This document shows positions 1 to 6,416 of a stretch of 8,713 nt of DNA, one piece after another. The translations under genes and the position numbers were made by a program. A model generated the notes under the pieces. That model ran no database searches, was not told where the DNA came from, and saw nothing but the letters and a program-made list of their open reading frames with translations. Each line of letters starts with the position of its first letter. The first letter of the stretch is position 1. The DNA is from Micavibrio aeruginosavorus (lineage in GTDB: Bacteria > Pseudomonadota > Alphaproteobacteria > Micavibrionales > Micavibrionaceae): positions 1 through 8,713 of the forward strand of contig QFOT01000089.1 of assembly GCA_003241285.1 (NCBI GenBank), given 5' to 3'.

Positions 1-1
1 G

Positions 2-1153
2 GCCTCAATCGCCCAGTCCTATCTAATCGAAGGCAAAACTCAAAAAGCTTTCGATGTGGCGAGGGCTTCTTCCGACCGCTCCCGCCATGATGCGCCAGAA
101 GCAGCATGGGTTGGCGGCTTGGCGGCATGGAAGATGAATAATTACGAAGAGGCGGCGACATTCTTTTCGGTTGCCGCTAATTCTAAGCGGGCTTCGGTCT
201 GGCTTAAATCCGGCAGCGCCTTCTGGGCGGCCCGTTCTTTTGGCAAAATGGGCGATGTTCAGGAAGCTAACCATTACATGGAAATCGCAGCTAAACATCC
301 GCGCACATTTTATGGTCTGATTGCCATGCGTTCCCTAGATAGGGATTATGACTTTAATTGGGACAAGCCAGAGCTGAAGCATAAGCATAAGAAGTCGCTT
401 GAAGGCTCCGCGAATGTTCAGGATGCTATCGCGTTATCAAAGACAGGCAATATCCCTGAGGCTTTAACTAAGCTGGGAAAATCCGGCTGGCTGGATAACG
501 GTTACAAACAGCGCCAGCTTCTGGCTTATATTCTCGATAAGGAAATCCCGGCTCTGTCGCTTCATCTTGGGCGCATGACGAAAAGCGATAAGGGTGATTT
601 CTACGACGTTGCGCTTTATCCGGAAGCTCCATGGGGTCCTGATAAAGGATATGAAGTCGATAGCGCGCTGGTCAACGCCCTGATCCGTCAGGAGTCGCGT
701 TTTAACCCCCGGGCAAAAAATGCGAGTGGCGCTAGCGGTCTGATGCAGCTTATGCCCTCGACTGCTAGTTATATGGCAAAGGGCATCGATGTCGCGCTGA
801 CCCATCCGCAGACGAATATCAGCGTCGGTCAGAAATACGTCCGTCACTTGATGATGGACTCTAATATCAACAACGATCTGTTTTACATGGCGGTGGCGTA
901 TAACGCCGGGCCTGGTAATCTGGCGCGCTGGAAGAAACAGTATAAGGATATCGACGATCCGCTATTATTTATTGAAAGTATTCCTTCAAGTGAAACCCGC
1001 GCCTTTGTCGAGCGTGTCATGGTGAATTACTGGATCTATCGGATTCGTGAAGGCAAGGATAATCCTTCTTTAGATGCTGTCGCGTTCGATCAGGACGAGG
1101 AATATACAGATATCTCTGCGCCTGAGAATGTCCTGCAGTTTGCTTCTAATTAG
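2..1153 (+). CDS. slt: Soluble lytic murein transglycosylase (Slt70-like), C-terminal part, 5' truncated by window edge
   Basis: Periplasmic enzyme that cleaves the MurNAc-GlcNAc bond of peptidoglycan and leaves 1,6-anhydro-MurNAc ends. The reading frame is open from base 2, so the gene begins outside the window; an in-frame GTG at 56 is internal and not the start. Of the 383 visible residues, about 1-190 are the alpha-helical superhelix typical of Slt70 (including AAWVGGLAAW). About 215-345 form the lysozyme-like SLT domain. Its signatures are RQESRF with the probable catalytic Glu at visible residue 231 (bases 692-694), GLMQLMPSTA at 246-255, AYNAG at 299-303 and a final SSETRAFVERV segment. 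Slt70 relatives are usually about 600-700 residues, so roughly 40% including the signal peptide is missing. The tail after the SLT domain is acidic. The TAG stop (1151-1153) directly abuts the stop of convergent hisN. The family call is secure; assignment to slt rather than another family 1 transglycosylase rests on the superhelix. Confidence 0.93.
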   Translation, partial: ASIAQSYLIEGKTQKAFDVARASSDRSRHDAPEAAWVGGLAAWKMNNYEEAATFFSVAANSKRASVWLKSGSAFWAARSFGKMGDVQEANHYMEIAAKHPRTFYGLIAMRSLDRDYDFNWDKPELKHKHKKSLEGSANVQDAIALSKTGNIPEALTKLGKSGWLDNGYKQRQLLAYILDKEIPALSLHLGRMTKSDKGDFYDVALYPEAPWGPDKGYEVDSALVNALIRQESRFNPRAKNASGASGLMQLMPSTASYMAKGIDVALTHPQTNISVGQKYVRHLMMDSNINNDLFYMAVAYNAGPGNLARWKKQYKDIDDPLLFIESIPSSETRAFVERVMVNYWIYRIREGKDNPSLDAVAFDQDEEYTDISAPENVLQFASN

Positions 1154-1921
1154 TCAGAGTAGCGCTAATGCTTTTGCATGTAATTTTGGATCGCCAGCTG
1201 CTAAGAGATTGCTTCCACTGGCTAATGTCAATTTCGCGCCGGACCAGTCCGTAATCATTCCGCCTGCACCTTCTATAATTGGCACAAGCGCGATATAATC
1301 ATACAGGCCCAGATAATCTTCGACGAGAAGATCGATCGCCCCGTTCGCCATCAGCCCATAAAAATAGCAATCACCCTGATAGACCGTATAGCGGCATTCT
1401 TTGTCAAATCTTGCGAAACGCTGTGGATCGTTTCTTTCTATTTGTGAAGGTGAACCGGTCCCGAAAATGGCCTGATCTAATGCATTACATTTTCGCGTGG
1501 TTACGATTGAATTATTAAAGGTTGTGGCTTGCCCCTTGATTCCAATCCATCTTTCCATTGATACGGCCTGATCTATAATTCCCAAAACAGGCTCTTCATC
1601 CTGACACAGCCCGATCAATGTCCCAAAAGTAGGGCGACCGATGGTGAAAGACTTGGTGCCATCGATAGGATCGATCACCCATGTAAAGCCTGACGTGGTT
1701 TCCTTGACGCCGAACTCTTCACCGTGAATGCCGTCATCAGGTCGTTTATCGGCGAGAATTTCACGCAAGCGAATTTCAATGCCCCGGTCGGCCAATGTCA
1801 CCGGCGTTTCATCCGCCTTGGAAATGATCTCGAAATCCTGCCTGTAATACTGGCGGGCAATCTTTCCGGCTTCGTCAGCCATAAATTGCGCCAATTCAAC
1901 AAGTTCGCTGGGGATGCTCAT
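1154..1921 (-). CDS. hisN: Histidinol-phosphatase HisN, inositol monophosphatase family
   Basis: Predicted Mg2+-dependent cytoplasmic phosphatase that converts L-histidinol phosphate to L-histidinol, the penultimate step of histidine synthesis. It has 255 residues, normal for the family. The inositol-monophosphatase metal site is visible: GEE at 67-69, DPIDGT at 84-89 and an Asp at 208 in LYDYIALVPIIEGAGG. The D-x-x-ALVPIIEGAGG form of the last motif and TPVTLADR near residue 39 are typical of the HisN subgroup rather than of true inositol monophosphatases, but the substrate is inferred from motifs only. The ATG at 1921 is chosen because AAGAGGAA (bases 1934-1927, minus strand) sits just upstream. 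A longer frame reaching 2059 would overlap alaS and adds a sequence unlike the family. The gene is divergent from alaS and its TGA stop touches the slt stop. No other his genes are in view. Alternatives are an inositol monophosphatase (SuhB) or CysQ-like phosphatase, which I think less likely. Confidence 0.88.
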   Translation of the reverse strand: MSIPSELVELAQFMADEAGKIARQYYRQDFEIISKADETPVTLADRGIEIRLREILADKRPDDGIHGEEFGVKETTSGFTWVIDPIDGTKSFTIGRPTFGTLIGLCQDEEPVLGIIDQAVSMERWIGIKGQATTFNNSIVTTRKCNALDQAIFGTGSPSQIERNDPQRFARFDKECRYTVYQGDCYFYGLMANGAIDLLVEDYLGLYDYIALVPIIEGAGGMITDWSGAKLTLASGSNLLAAGDPKLHAKALALL

Positions 1922-1999
1922 TAAGATTCCTCTTGGAAAAATACGGATAATACGGCTAACTAAGAGCCATATTACATTTATTAAGACAAGGGTACAGGC
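1922..1999. promoter_or_regulatory. Divergent hisN-alaS intergenic region with probable promoters for both genes
   Basis: This 78-bp AT-rich gap must hold the start signals of both genes. On the plus strand GATAAT (1946-1951) matches five of six bases of a -10 box, with only a weak -35 candidate (TTAAGA, 1921-1926, spacing 19). On the minus strand TATTAT (1952-1947) also matches five of six bases and would give hisN a leader of about 20 nt. The two -10 candidates overlap, so the promoters may compete. ATACGG occurs twice (1941-1946 and 1950-1955). The alaS Shine-Dalgarno is AAGGG at 1988-1992. No attenuator or T-box-like structure is visible. That a promoter lies here is likely; the exact boxes are uncertain. 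Confidence 0.45.
1927..1934 (-). promoter_or_regulatory. Ribosome binding site that fixes the hisN start
   Basis: Read on the minus strand the sequence is AAGAGGAA, followed by TCTTA and the ATG at 1921-1919. The AGAGGA core and its spacing support this start over longer upstream in-frame starts, which would run into the alaS coding region. Confidence 0.7.
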
Positions 2000-4660
2000 A
2001 TGAAAACGGCCGCTGACATTCGTTCCGAATTTTTGAATTTCTTTGCTGGGAAAGGCCATGAGAAAGTGGCCTCAAGTCCTCTGGTGCCGCAGAACGATCC
2101 GACTCTTATGTTTACCAATTCCGGGATGGTTCAGTTCAAAAATGTTTTCACCGGGGTTGAGAAGCGGCCTTATACAAAGGCAACCACTTCCCAGAAATGC
2201 GTCCGTGCAGGCGGTAAGCATAACGACCTTGAAAATGTCGGCTACACGGCCCGCCATTTTACCTTCTTTGAAATGCTCGGTAATTTCTCATTCGGCGATT
2301 ATTTCAAAGAAGAGGCCATTCATAATGCATGGGAACTGGTCAGCAAAAATTTCCAGATGCCCAAAGACAAATTGCTGGTCACCGTCCACTCGACGGATGA
2401 AGAAGCCGCGACTTTATGGAGAAAGATTGCCGGCTTTTCCGATGACAGGATTATACGCATCAACACCAACGATAATTTCTGGATGATGGGCGATACGGGC
2501 CCTTGCGGTCCTTGCTCTGAAATCTTTATCGATCGCGGCGATCATATTTTCGGTGGCCCTCCTGGCAGCCCGGATGAAGATGGTGACCGTTTCCTCGAAT
2601 TCTGGAACCTCGTTTTCATGCAATTCGAACAGGAGCCTGATGGTGAGGGCGGTCACATAAGAAAGCCCTTGCCGAAACCGTCTATCGATACAGGTATGGG
2701 TTTGGAGCGCATGGCGATGATCATGCAAGGCAAGAATTCGGTCTTTGATATCGACCTGATGCGGGCGATTATCGAGCATGTCGGTGATTTGACCTCTGTC
2801 AGTCCTGATGGCGAGCAAGCGCCAAGCCATAAGGTTATCGCAGACCATCTACGCTCTGCCGCTTTCCTGATAGCGGACGGCGTTATGCCGTCCAATGAAG
2901 GCCGCGGTTATGTGCTGCGACGGATCATGCGCCGCGGTATGCGCCATGCCCAGCTTTTAGGGGCAAAAGAGCCGCTTATGTACCGCCTGTTCCCGACCTT
3001 GCAGGCGATGATGGGTGAAGCCTATCCAGAGCTTTATGCGGCAGGTTCCTTGATTACCGAAACTCTTAAACTGGAAGAAAGCAAATTCAAGCAAACGCTT
3101 GAGCGTGGTTTGAAACTTCTTGACGACGAAACATCCAGACTGTCCTCCGGCCAGAAACTACCGGGTGAAGTTGCTTTCAAACTCCACGATACATTCGGAT
3201 TTCCTTTGGATCTGACGCAAGATGCGCTGCGCGCCCAAAATATCGAAGTGGATACGGATGGTTTCGACACGGCGATGGAGAAACAAAAAGCCGAAGCCCG
3301 TAAAAACTGGGCAGGCTCGGGCGACACAGCAACCGAAAAAGTCTGGTTTGAACTGCTCGACAAAGTCGGCGCAACTGAATTCCTCGGTTATTCAAAAATC
3401 GAGGCCGAAGGCCAGATTAAAACCATTGTTAAAGATGGTAAGGAGGTTGTGGAAGCGAAAGCGGGCGATACGGTTCAGATCGTTCTCAACCAGACGCCTT
3501 TCTATGCGGAATCGGGCGGTCAGGTCGGGGATACTGGATTATTGAGGTTTGGCAATAATATTTTCGAAGTGACTGATACTGCCAAAAAGCTTGGCAAGAT
3601 GTTCTCGCATGTTGGTGTCGTCAAAGAAGGAGTTTTTAAAACCGGCGACGCTGTCGAAGCGCATGTTAATATAGATCGCCGAAATGCTATTCAGGCACAT
3701 CACTCCGCAACGCACTTATTGCATGAAGCGCTTCGTCTGACGTTAGGCGATCATGTCGCGCAAAAAGGATCGATGCAAACATCCGAGCGCACGCGGTTTG
3801 ATATCTCCCATCATTTGGGAATTAGCGCTGAACAACTGAAGCAGGTTGAAGCGATGGTGAATAATGAAATCCGCGCCGATACGGAAGTTCGTACCCGCGT
3901 CATGGCGATTGACGATGCAAGGGAAACCGGTGCACGCGCGTTGTTCGGTGAGAAATACGATGACGAAGTTCGTGTTGTATCGATGGGCCGTCAGGAACAG
4001 GGACAGAATAAACCGTTCTCGGTTGAATTATGCGGCGGCACGCATGTCGGGCGTACAGGTGAGATTGGTCTGTTCAAAATTATTTCCGAAGGGGCTGTCG
4101 GGTCCGGCGTTCGCCGTATTGAGGCCGTAGCAGGCGCAACGGCTCTTGACTACTATAATTCGCAGGAAGACCGTTTGTTCGAAGCAGCGTCTATTCTAAA
4201 AGCCAATCCGTCGGATGTCGTTGATCGCGTCAAAACCTTGATGGACGAGAAGAAAAAACTTGAACAGGAATTGACCGCGCTTCGCCGTAAACTGGCTACG
4301 GGCGGCGGCGGTGAGGCTGGTCCATCCGCCAAAGATATCAACGGTGTGAAATTTATCGGTAAAGTCTTGGAAGATGTTCCTGCGAAAGATTTAAAACCAA
4401 TGGCGGACGAACTTAAGGCTAAAATCGGTTCCGGCGTTATCGTACTGATCGCAACCGAAGAAGGCAAAGCCTCAATCGTTGTTGCGGTAACGTCTGACCT
4501 GACATCGAAAATCAATGCGGTTGATCTGGTGAAAATCGGTGCGGAAGCGCTCGGTGGTAAAGGCGGCGGCGGACGTCCCGATATGGCGCAAGCCGGCGGA
4601 CCGGATGCTGGAAAAGCGCAGGCAGCTATTGAAATGATTGAAGTGAAAGTGGCGGCTTGA
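2000..4660 (+). CDS. alaS: Alanyl-tRNA synthetase
   Basis: Class II aminoacyl-tRNA synthetase that charges tRNA(Ala) with alanine and edits mischarged Ser/Gly-tRNA(Ala) in the cytoplasm. It is complete at 886 residues (the E. coli enzyme is 876). The N-terminal aminoacylation core (about 1-450) opens with FFAGKGHEKVASSPLVPQND and contains FTNSGMVQFK and FFEMLGNFSFGDYFKEEA. The editing domain carries the zinc ligands H568 and H572 (in HHSATH) and C678 and H682 (in CGGTH). A coiled coil follows at about 741-768, rich in Lys, Glu and Leu. The C-terminal DHHA1 oligomerisation domain ends in the usual glycine-rich GGKGGGGRPDMAQAGG segment. AAGGG at 1988-1992 lies 7 nt before the ATG. It is divergent from hisN and its TGA stop abuts the stop of the minus-strand gene that follows. 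The recA/recX neighbours often found beside alaS in proteobacteria are not in this window. Confidence 0.98.
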   Translation: MKTAADIRSEFLNFFAGKGHEKVASSPLVPQNDPTLMFTNSGMVQFKNVFTGVEKRPYTKATTSQKCVRAGGKHNDLENVGYTARHFTFFEMLGNFSFGDYFKEEAIHNAWELVSKNFQMPKDKLLVTVHSTDEEAATLWRKIAGFSDDRIIRINTNDNFWMMGDTGPCGPCSEIFIDRGDHIFGGPPGSPDEDGDRFLEFWNLVFMQFEQEPDGEGGHIRKPLPKPSIDTGMGLERMAMIMQGKNSVFDIDLMRAIIEHVGDLTSVSPDGEQAPSHKVIADHLRSAAFLIADGVMPSNEGRGYVLRRIMRRGMRHAQLLGAKEPLMYRLFPTLQAMMGEAYPELYAAGSLITETLKLEESKFKQTLERGLKLLDDETSRLSSGQKLPGEVAFKLHDTFGFPLDLTQDALRAQNIEVDTDGFDTAMEKQKAEARKNWAGSGDTATEKVWFELLDKVGATEFLGYSKIEAEGQIKTIVKDGKEVVEAKAGDTVQIVLNQTPFYAESGGQVGDTGLLRFGNNIFEVTDTAKKLGKMFSHVGVVKEGVFKTGDAVEAHVNIDRRNAIQAHHSATHLLHEALRLTLGDHVAQKGSMQTSERTRFDISHHLGISAEQLKQVEAMVNNEIRADTEVRTRVMAIDDARETGARALFGEKYDDEVRVVSMGRQEQGQNKPFSVELCGGTHVGRTGEIGLFKIISEGAVGSGVRRIEAVAGATALDYYNSQEDRLFEAASILKANPSDVVDRVKTLMDEKKKLEQELTALRRKLATGGGGEAGPSAKDINGVKFIGKVLEDVPAKDLKPMADELKAKIGSGVIVLIATEEGKASIVVAVTSDLTSKINAVDLVKIGAEALGGKGGGGRPDMAQAGGPDAGKAQAAIEMIEVKVAA

Positions 4661-5029
4661 TTAGAACTTTGGTTTTGGGGCGTTGCCATCAGGGAATCTT
4701 AGGATTTTTCTATCCTGCAGATCGGAAAATTGAGAGCTCAATTTTTCATTGAATATTTCTTCAGAGATTTCCTGGAAAGCGCTGACGGAGAGTTCGCTTC
4801 TCAATTGAAGCCATCGGCTATATGCAGATATAAGCAAGCCGTCCTCATCGGGCATTTCTACTTTAACGGTATGGCCTGCCGAATTCATGGTAAGTTTTGA
4901 CAATGTATCTGATCTGTCAGTTTCCTGAATAAGATAATATTTGTGCGCTGCTGCGGCGTTGTCGGAAGGCAAGGGTGGTCGGTTCATACTTGCTACGCTT
5001 TTATGTTTGCCCGAGAGTTTGTTTTTCAT
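4661..5029 (-). CDS. Hypothetical protein, 122 residues, function unknown
   Basis: I do not recognise this protein. It is hydrophilic with no signal peptide or membrane segment, so it is probably cytoplasmic. The first ~15 residues are basic (MKNKLSGKHKS), followed by a Pro/Ala-rich stretch (RPPLPSDNAAAAHK). The middle (about 52-110) looks like a small folded domain with VKVEMPDEDGLL and an amphipathic segment SELSVSAFQEISEEIFNEKL. It ends in a Pro/Lys tail. The ATG at 5029 has a good Shine-Dalgarno, AGGGA (5039-5035), 5 nt upstream, and a strong promoter-like sequence precedes it. An in-frame ATG at 4987 has a poorer site. It lies 62 bp downstream of the RelA/SpoT-like gene on the same strand, and its TAA stop touches the alaS stop. 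Being a partner or antitoxin of the upstream protein is possible but unsupported by any motif. That it is a real gene is likely from the start signals. Confidence 0.68.
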   Translation of the reverse strand: MKNKLSGKHKSVASMNRPPLPSDNAAAAHKYYLIQETDRSDTLSKLTMNSAGHTVKVEMPDEDGLLISAYSRWLQLRSELSVSAFQEISEEIFNEKLSSQFSDLQDRKILRFPDGNAPKPKF

Positions 5030-5033
5030 AGTT

Positions 5034-5081
5034 ATCCCTAAAATCTTACGGAAGATATATATATTCGGAGGGATTTGTCAA
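5034..5081 (-). promoter_or_regulatory. Sigma70-like promoter and Shine-Dalgarno for the 122-residue gene
   Basis: On the minus strand a perfect TTGACA -35 box (5081-5076) is followed after 16 nt by TATATC (5059-5054). With 18 nt spacing the box would be TATCTT (5057-5052). Both match four of six -10 bases within a TATATATAT tract. Transcription would start near 5047, giving a leader of under 20 nt that contains the AGGGA ribosome site (5039-5035). This is the best promoter match I found in the window and it fills the gap between the two minus-strand genes. Confidence 0.6.
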
Positions 5082-5091
5082 ACTTTGTAGA

Positions 5092-5808
5092 TCAAATAAG
5101 CTTAGGCTGTTCCAGAACTGTAAGACCGGCTTTCTCAGCTGCTTCATTATGAATTGCTAATCTTCTGGCGCTCATATCTTCAAGCAGGATAGCGTCCTCT
5201 TGGGTCATTTCACGACCTGACGCTTGAAACACTTCCAACATACGTCTTTGGCATTCATAAATCGGATGAGAAAGCTTGTCTGCTTCTGCCATATCACGGT
5301 GCAAAATTTGTATCTCGCCGGTATGGCCTAGAGTTTTGGCGAGGGGAACCCTGACCCTTACGCTGATGTCTCTCCATCCAAATTCAGTAGGTTGGGCGTG
5401 TTTATCATCAAAATCCTGAACAAAATAGCCATTCCCGTTCGCGCAGACAGTGGCCCAATCTGCGAGAAAGGATCGATGGCCTTTGAAAACAACATTATCG
5501 GCCTTTGGATTTAGAATTTCACGTGCGCGTATGATCGATTCGACGTCGTCGACAAAGATTCTGCCGCGGACCAGATCTGTTAATCTTGAGGCATCTCCAT
5601 TGTATTTGTTATCGACTTTTTGCTTGGCGCGTTTGTAATCTTTATTGGCGGCGAGGTTAAATTCCCCACCGATTTCGCGGGCTAGAGCCATACCGAAGAT
5701 ATTCATGCCCGATCTGGCTTGCTCTGCCTTGCCGATAAGAGCATCAAGACTCGTCGATCTTTGACGATAATCTTTGGCTGTTTCGACAATTAATCGGGTT
5801 ACGCTCAT
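5092..5808 (-). CDS. RelA/SpoT-type nucleotidyltransferase domain protein (diverged small alarmone synthetase-like)
   Basis: A 238-residue soluble protein whose central region (about 55-190) follows the motif order of the RelA/SpoT synthetase fold, whose members transfer pyrophosphate from ATP to GDP/GTP, or to tRNA in some toxic small forms. Visible elements are a Lys/Arg-rich helix (KDYKRAKQKVDNKY, 56-69), then TDLVRGRIFV with D78 at the usual metal-binding Asp. PTEFGWRDISVRVRVP (140-155) lies where GYRSxH is normally found. GEIQILHRDM (164-173) has E165 at the usual catalytic Glu, and HPIYE (181-185) matches the common H-x-x-Y segment. Departures are Arg for the usual Gly after D78, Trp145 for the base-stacking Tyr, and LH for RT in EIQIRT. 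There is no HD hydrolase, TGS or ACT domain, so it is not a long RSH enzyme. The ATG at 5808 has only a weak Shine-Dalgarno. The fold assignment is fairly likely; activity and substrate are unknown. Confidence 0.7.
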   Translation of the reverse strand: MSVTRLIVETAKDYRQRSTSLDALIGKAEQARSGMNIFGMALAREIGGEFNLAANKDYKRAKQKVDNKYNGDASRLTDLVRGRIFVDDVESIIRAREILNPKADNVVFKGHRSFLADWATVCANGNGYFVQDFDDKHAQPTEFGWRDISVRVRVPLAKTLGHTGEIQILHRDMAEADKLSHPIYECQRRMLEVFQASGREMTQEDAILLEDMSARRLAIHNEAAEKAGLTVLEQPKLI

Positions 5809-5852
5809 TTAATACTCATCTAGTCATTTCAAATTAGCATGGCAGCTAAGCG

Positions 5853-5881
5853 ATTTCATCAAATGAAATAAAGAATGGCAA
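5853..5881 (-). promoter_or_regulatory. Candidate promoter of the RelA/SpoT-like gene with overlapping palindrome
   Basis: On the minus strand TTGCCA (5881-5876, five of six -35 bases) is followed after 17 nt by TGAAAT (5858-5853, four of six -10 bases). This predicts a leader of about 38 nt before the ATG at 5808. A perfect 7-bp inverted repeat, ATTTCAT-CAA-ATGAAAT (5853-5869), covers the -10 box and part of the spacer, a position where a repressor would act. The operator role is inference. Confidence 0.4.
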
Positions 5882-5930
5882 GCTTTTTCAGCATCTTAAC
5901 TAATTTTATTGCGGAAAAATGAATAACTGC

Positions 5931-5984
5931 TTGCTCCTAAAGAGAAAAAACCGTACATAACGGGCAAATTTCAATCATCAAGGA
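5931..5984 (+). promoter_or_regulatory. ndk upstream region: weak promoter candidate and ribosome binding site
   Basis: TTGCTC (5931-5936) and TACATA (5954-5959) are separated by 17 nt and each match three of six consensus bases; CATAAC two bases further on is a slightly better -10 with 19-nt spacing. The Shine-Dalgarno AAGGA (5980-5984) lies 9 nt before the ndk ATG and is convincing. The promoter boxes are only a suggestion. Confidence 0.35.
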
Positions 5985-5993
5985 TCTTTAGAC

Positions 5994-6416
5994 ATGGCCA
6001 TTCAACGTACCTTCTCCATCATCAAGCCGGACGCAACCCGTCGTAATCTGACAGGCGCGATCAACGCTAAATTTGAGGAAAACGGTCTTCGTATCGTGGC
6101 GCAGAAACGAATTCAGATGACCGAAGCCATGGCGAAGGAATTTTATGGCGTTCACAAAGAGCGTCCATTCTTCAATGACCTCGTAACCTTCATGATTTCC
6201 GGTCCGGTCGTCGTCCAGGTTCTGGAAGGTGAGAACGCTGTTTTGAAAAACCGTGAGATCATGGGTGCCACGAACCCTGCTAATGCCGATGCCGGTACCA
6301 TTCGCAAGGAATTCGCCGAAAGCATCGAAGCTAACTCTGTTCACGGTTCCGACTCTGATGAAAACGCAGCGATCGAGATTGCATATTTCTTTGCTGGAAA
6401 TGAAATCGTCGGCTAA
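5994..6416 (+). CDS. ndk: Nucleoside diphosphate kinase
   Basis: Transfers the gamma phosphate of ATP to nucleoside diphosphates through a phosphohistidine, balancing cytoplasmic (d)NTP pools. It has 140 residues, the standard bacterial length. All active-site residues of the family can be placed: K11 (SIIKPDA), Y51, F59, R87, T93, R104, N114 and the phosphorylated H117 in NSVHGSDS. The ATPNPANADAGTIR-type stretch reads GATNPANADAGTIR here (91-104). The sequence is close to the alphaproteobacterial consensus, including the ending AYFFAGNEIVG. The ATG is supported by AAGGA at 5980-5984. It is a single-gene unit, divergent from the RelA/SpoT-like gene. Its TAA stop overlaps the TAG stop of the opposing histidine kinase gene. 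An Ndk beside a possible (p)ppGpp-type enzyme is suggestive because both concern purine nucleotides, but I see no shared regulation. Confidence 0.98.
   Translation: MAIQRTFSIIKPDATRRNLTGAINAKFEENGLRIVAQKRIQMTEAMAKEFYGVHKERPFFNDLVTFMISGPVVVQVLEGENAVLKNREIMGATNPANADAGTIRKEFAESIEANSVHGSDSDENAAIEIAYFFAGNEIVG

Noticed and set aside
56..58. GTG as the start of the lytic transglycosylase
   Set aside because: The frame is open to base 2 with continuing helical-repeat sequence, and the family is far longer with a signal peptide, so this codon is internal.
464..847. 127-residue minus-strand open frame inside slt
   Set aside because: It is antisense to the conserved catalytic domain of slt and shows no recognisable motif or start signal.
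1167..1182. ATGC-TTTT-GCAT near the slt/hisN junction as a terminator
   Set aside because: A 4-bp stem without a following T-run inside hisN coding sequence is not more than chance.
1922..2059. N-terminal extension of hisN to 301 residues
   Set aside because: It would overlap the alaS start and cross the divergent promoter gap. The ATG at 1921 has a good Shine-Dalgarno and gives the family's normal length.
2414..2848. 144-residue minus-strand open frame inside alaS
   Set aside because: It overlaps the conserved aminoacylation core of alaS and has no features of a real protein.
4153..4689. 178-residue open frame on the minus strand opposite the 3' part of alaS
   Set aside because: It runs antisense to clearly coding alaS sequence, has low-complexity Ser/Pro/Ala-rich composition typical of a shadow frame, and overlaps the end of the better-supported 122-residue gene.
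4701..4716. AGGAT-TTTTCT-ATCCT hairpin downstream of alaS as a terminator
   Set aside because: The stem is only 5 bp, AT-rich, has no T-run after it on either strand, and lies inside the opposing coding sequence.
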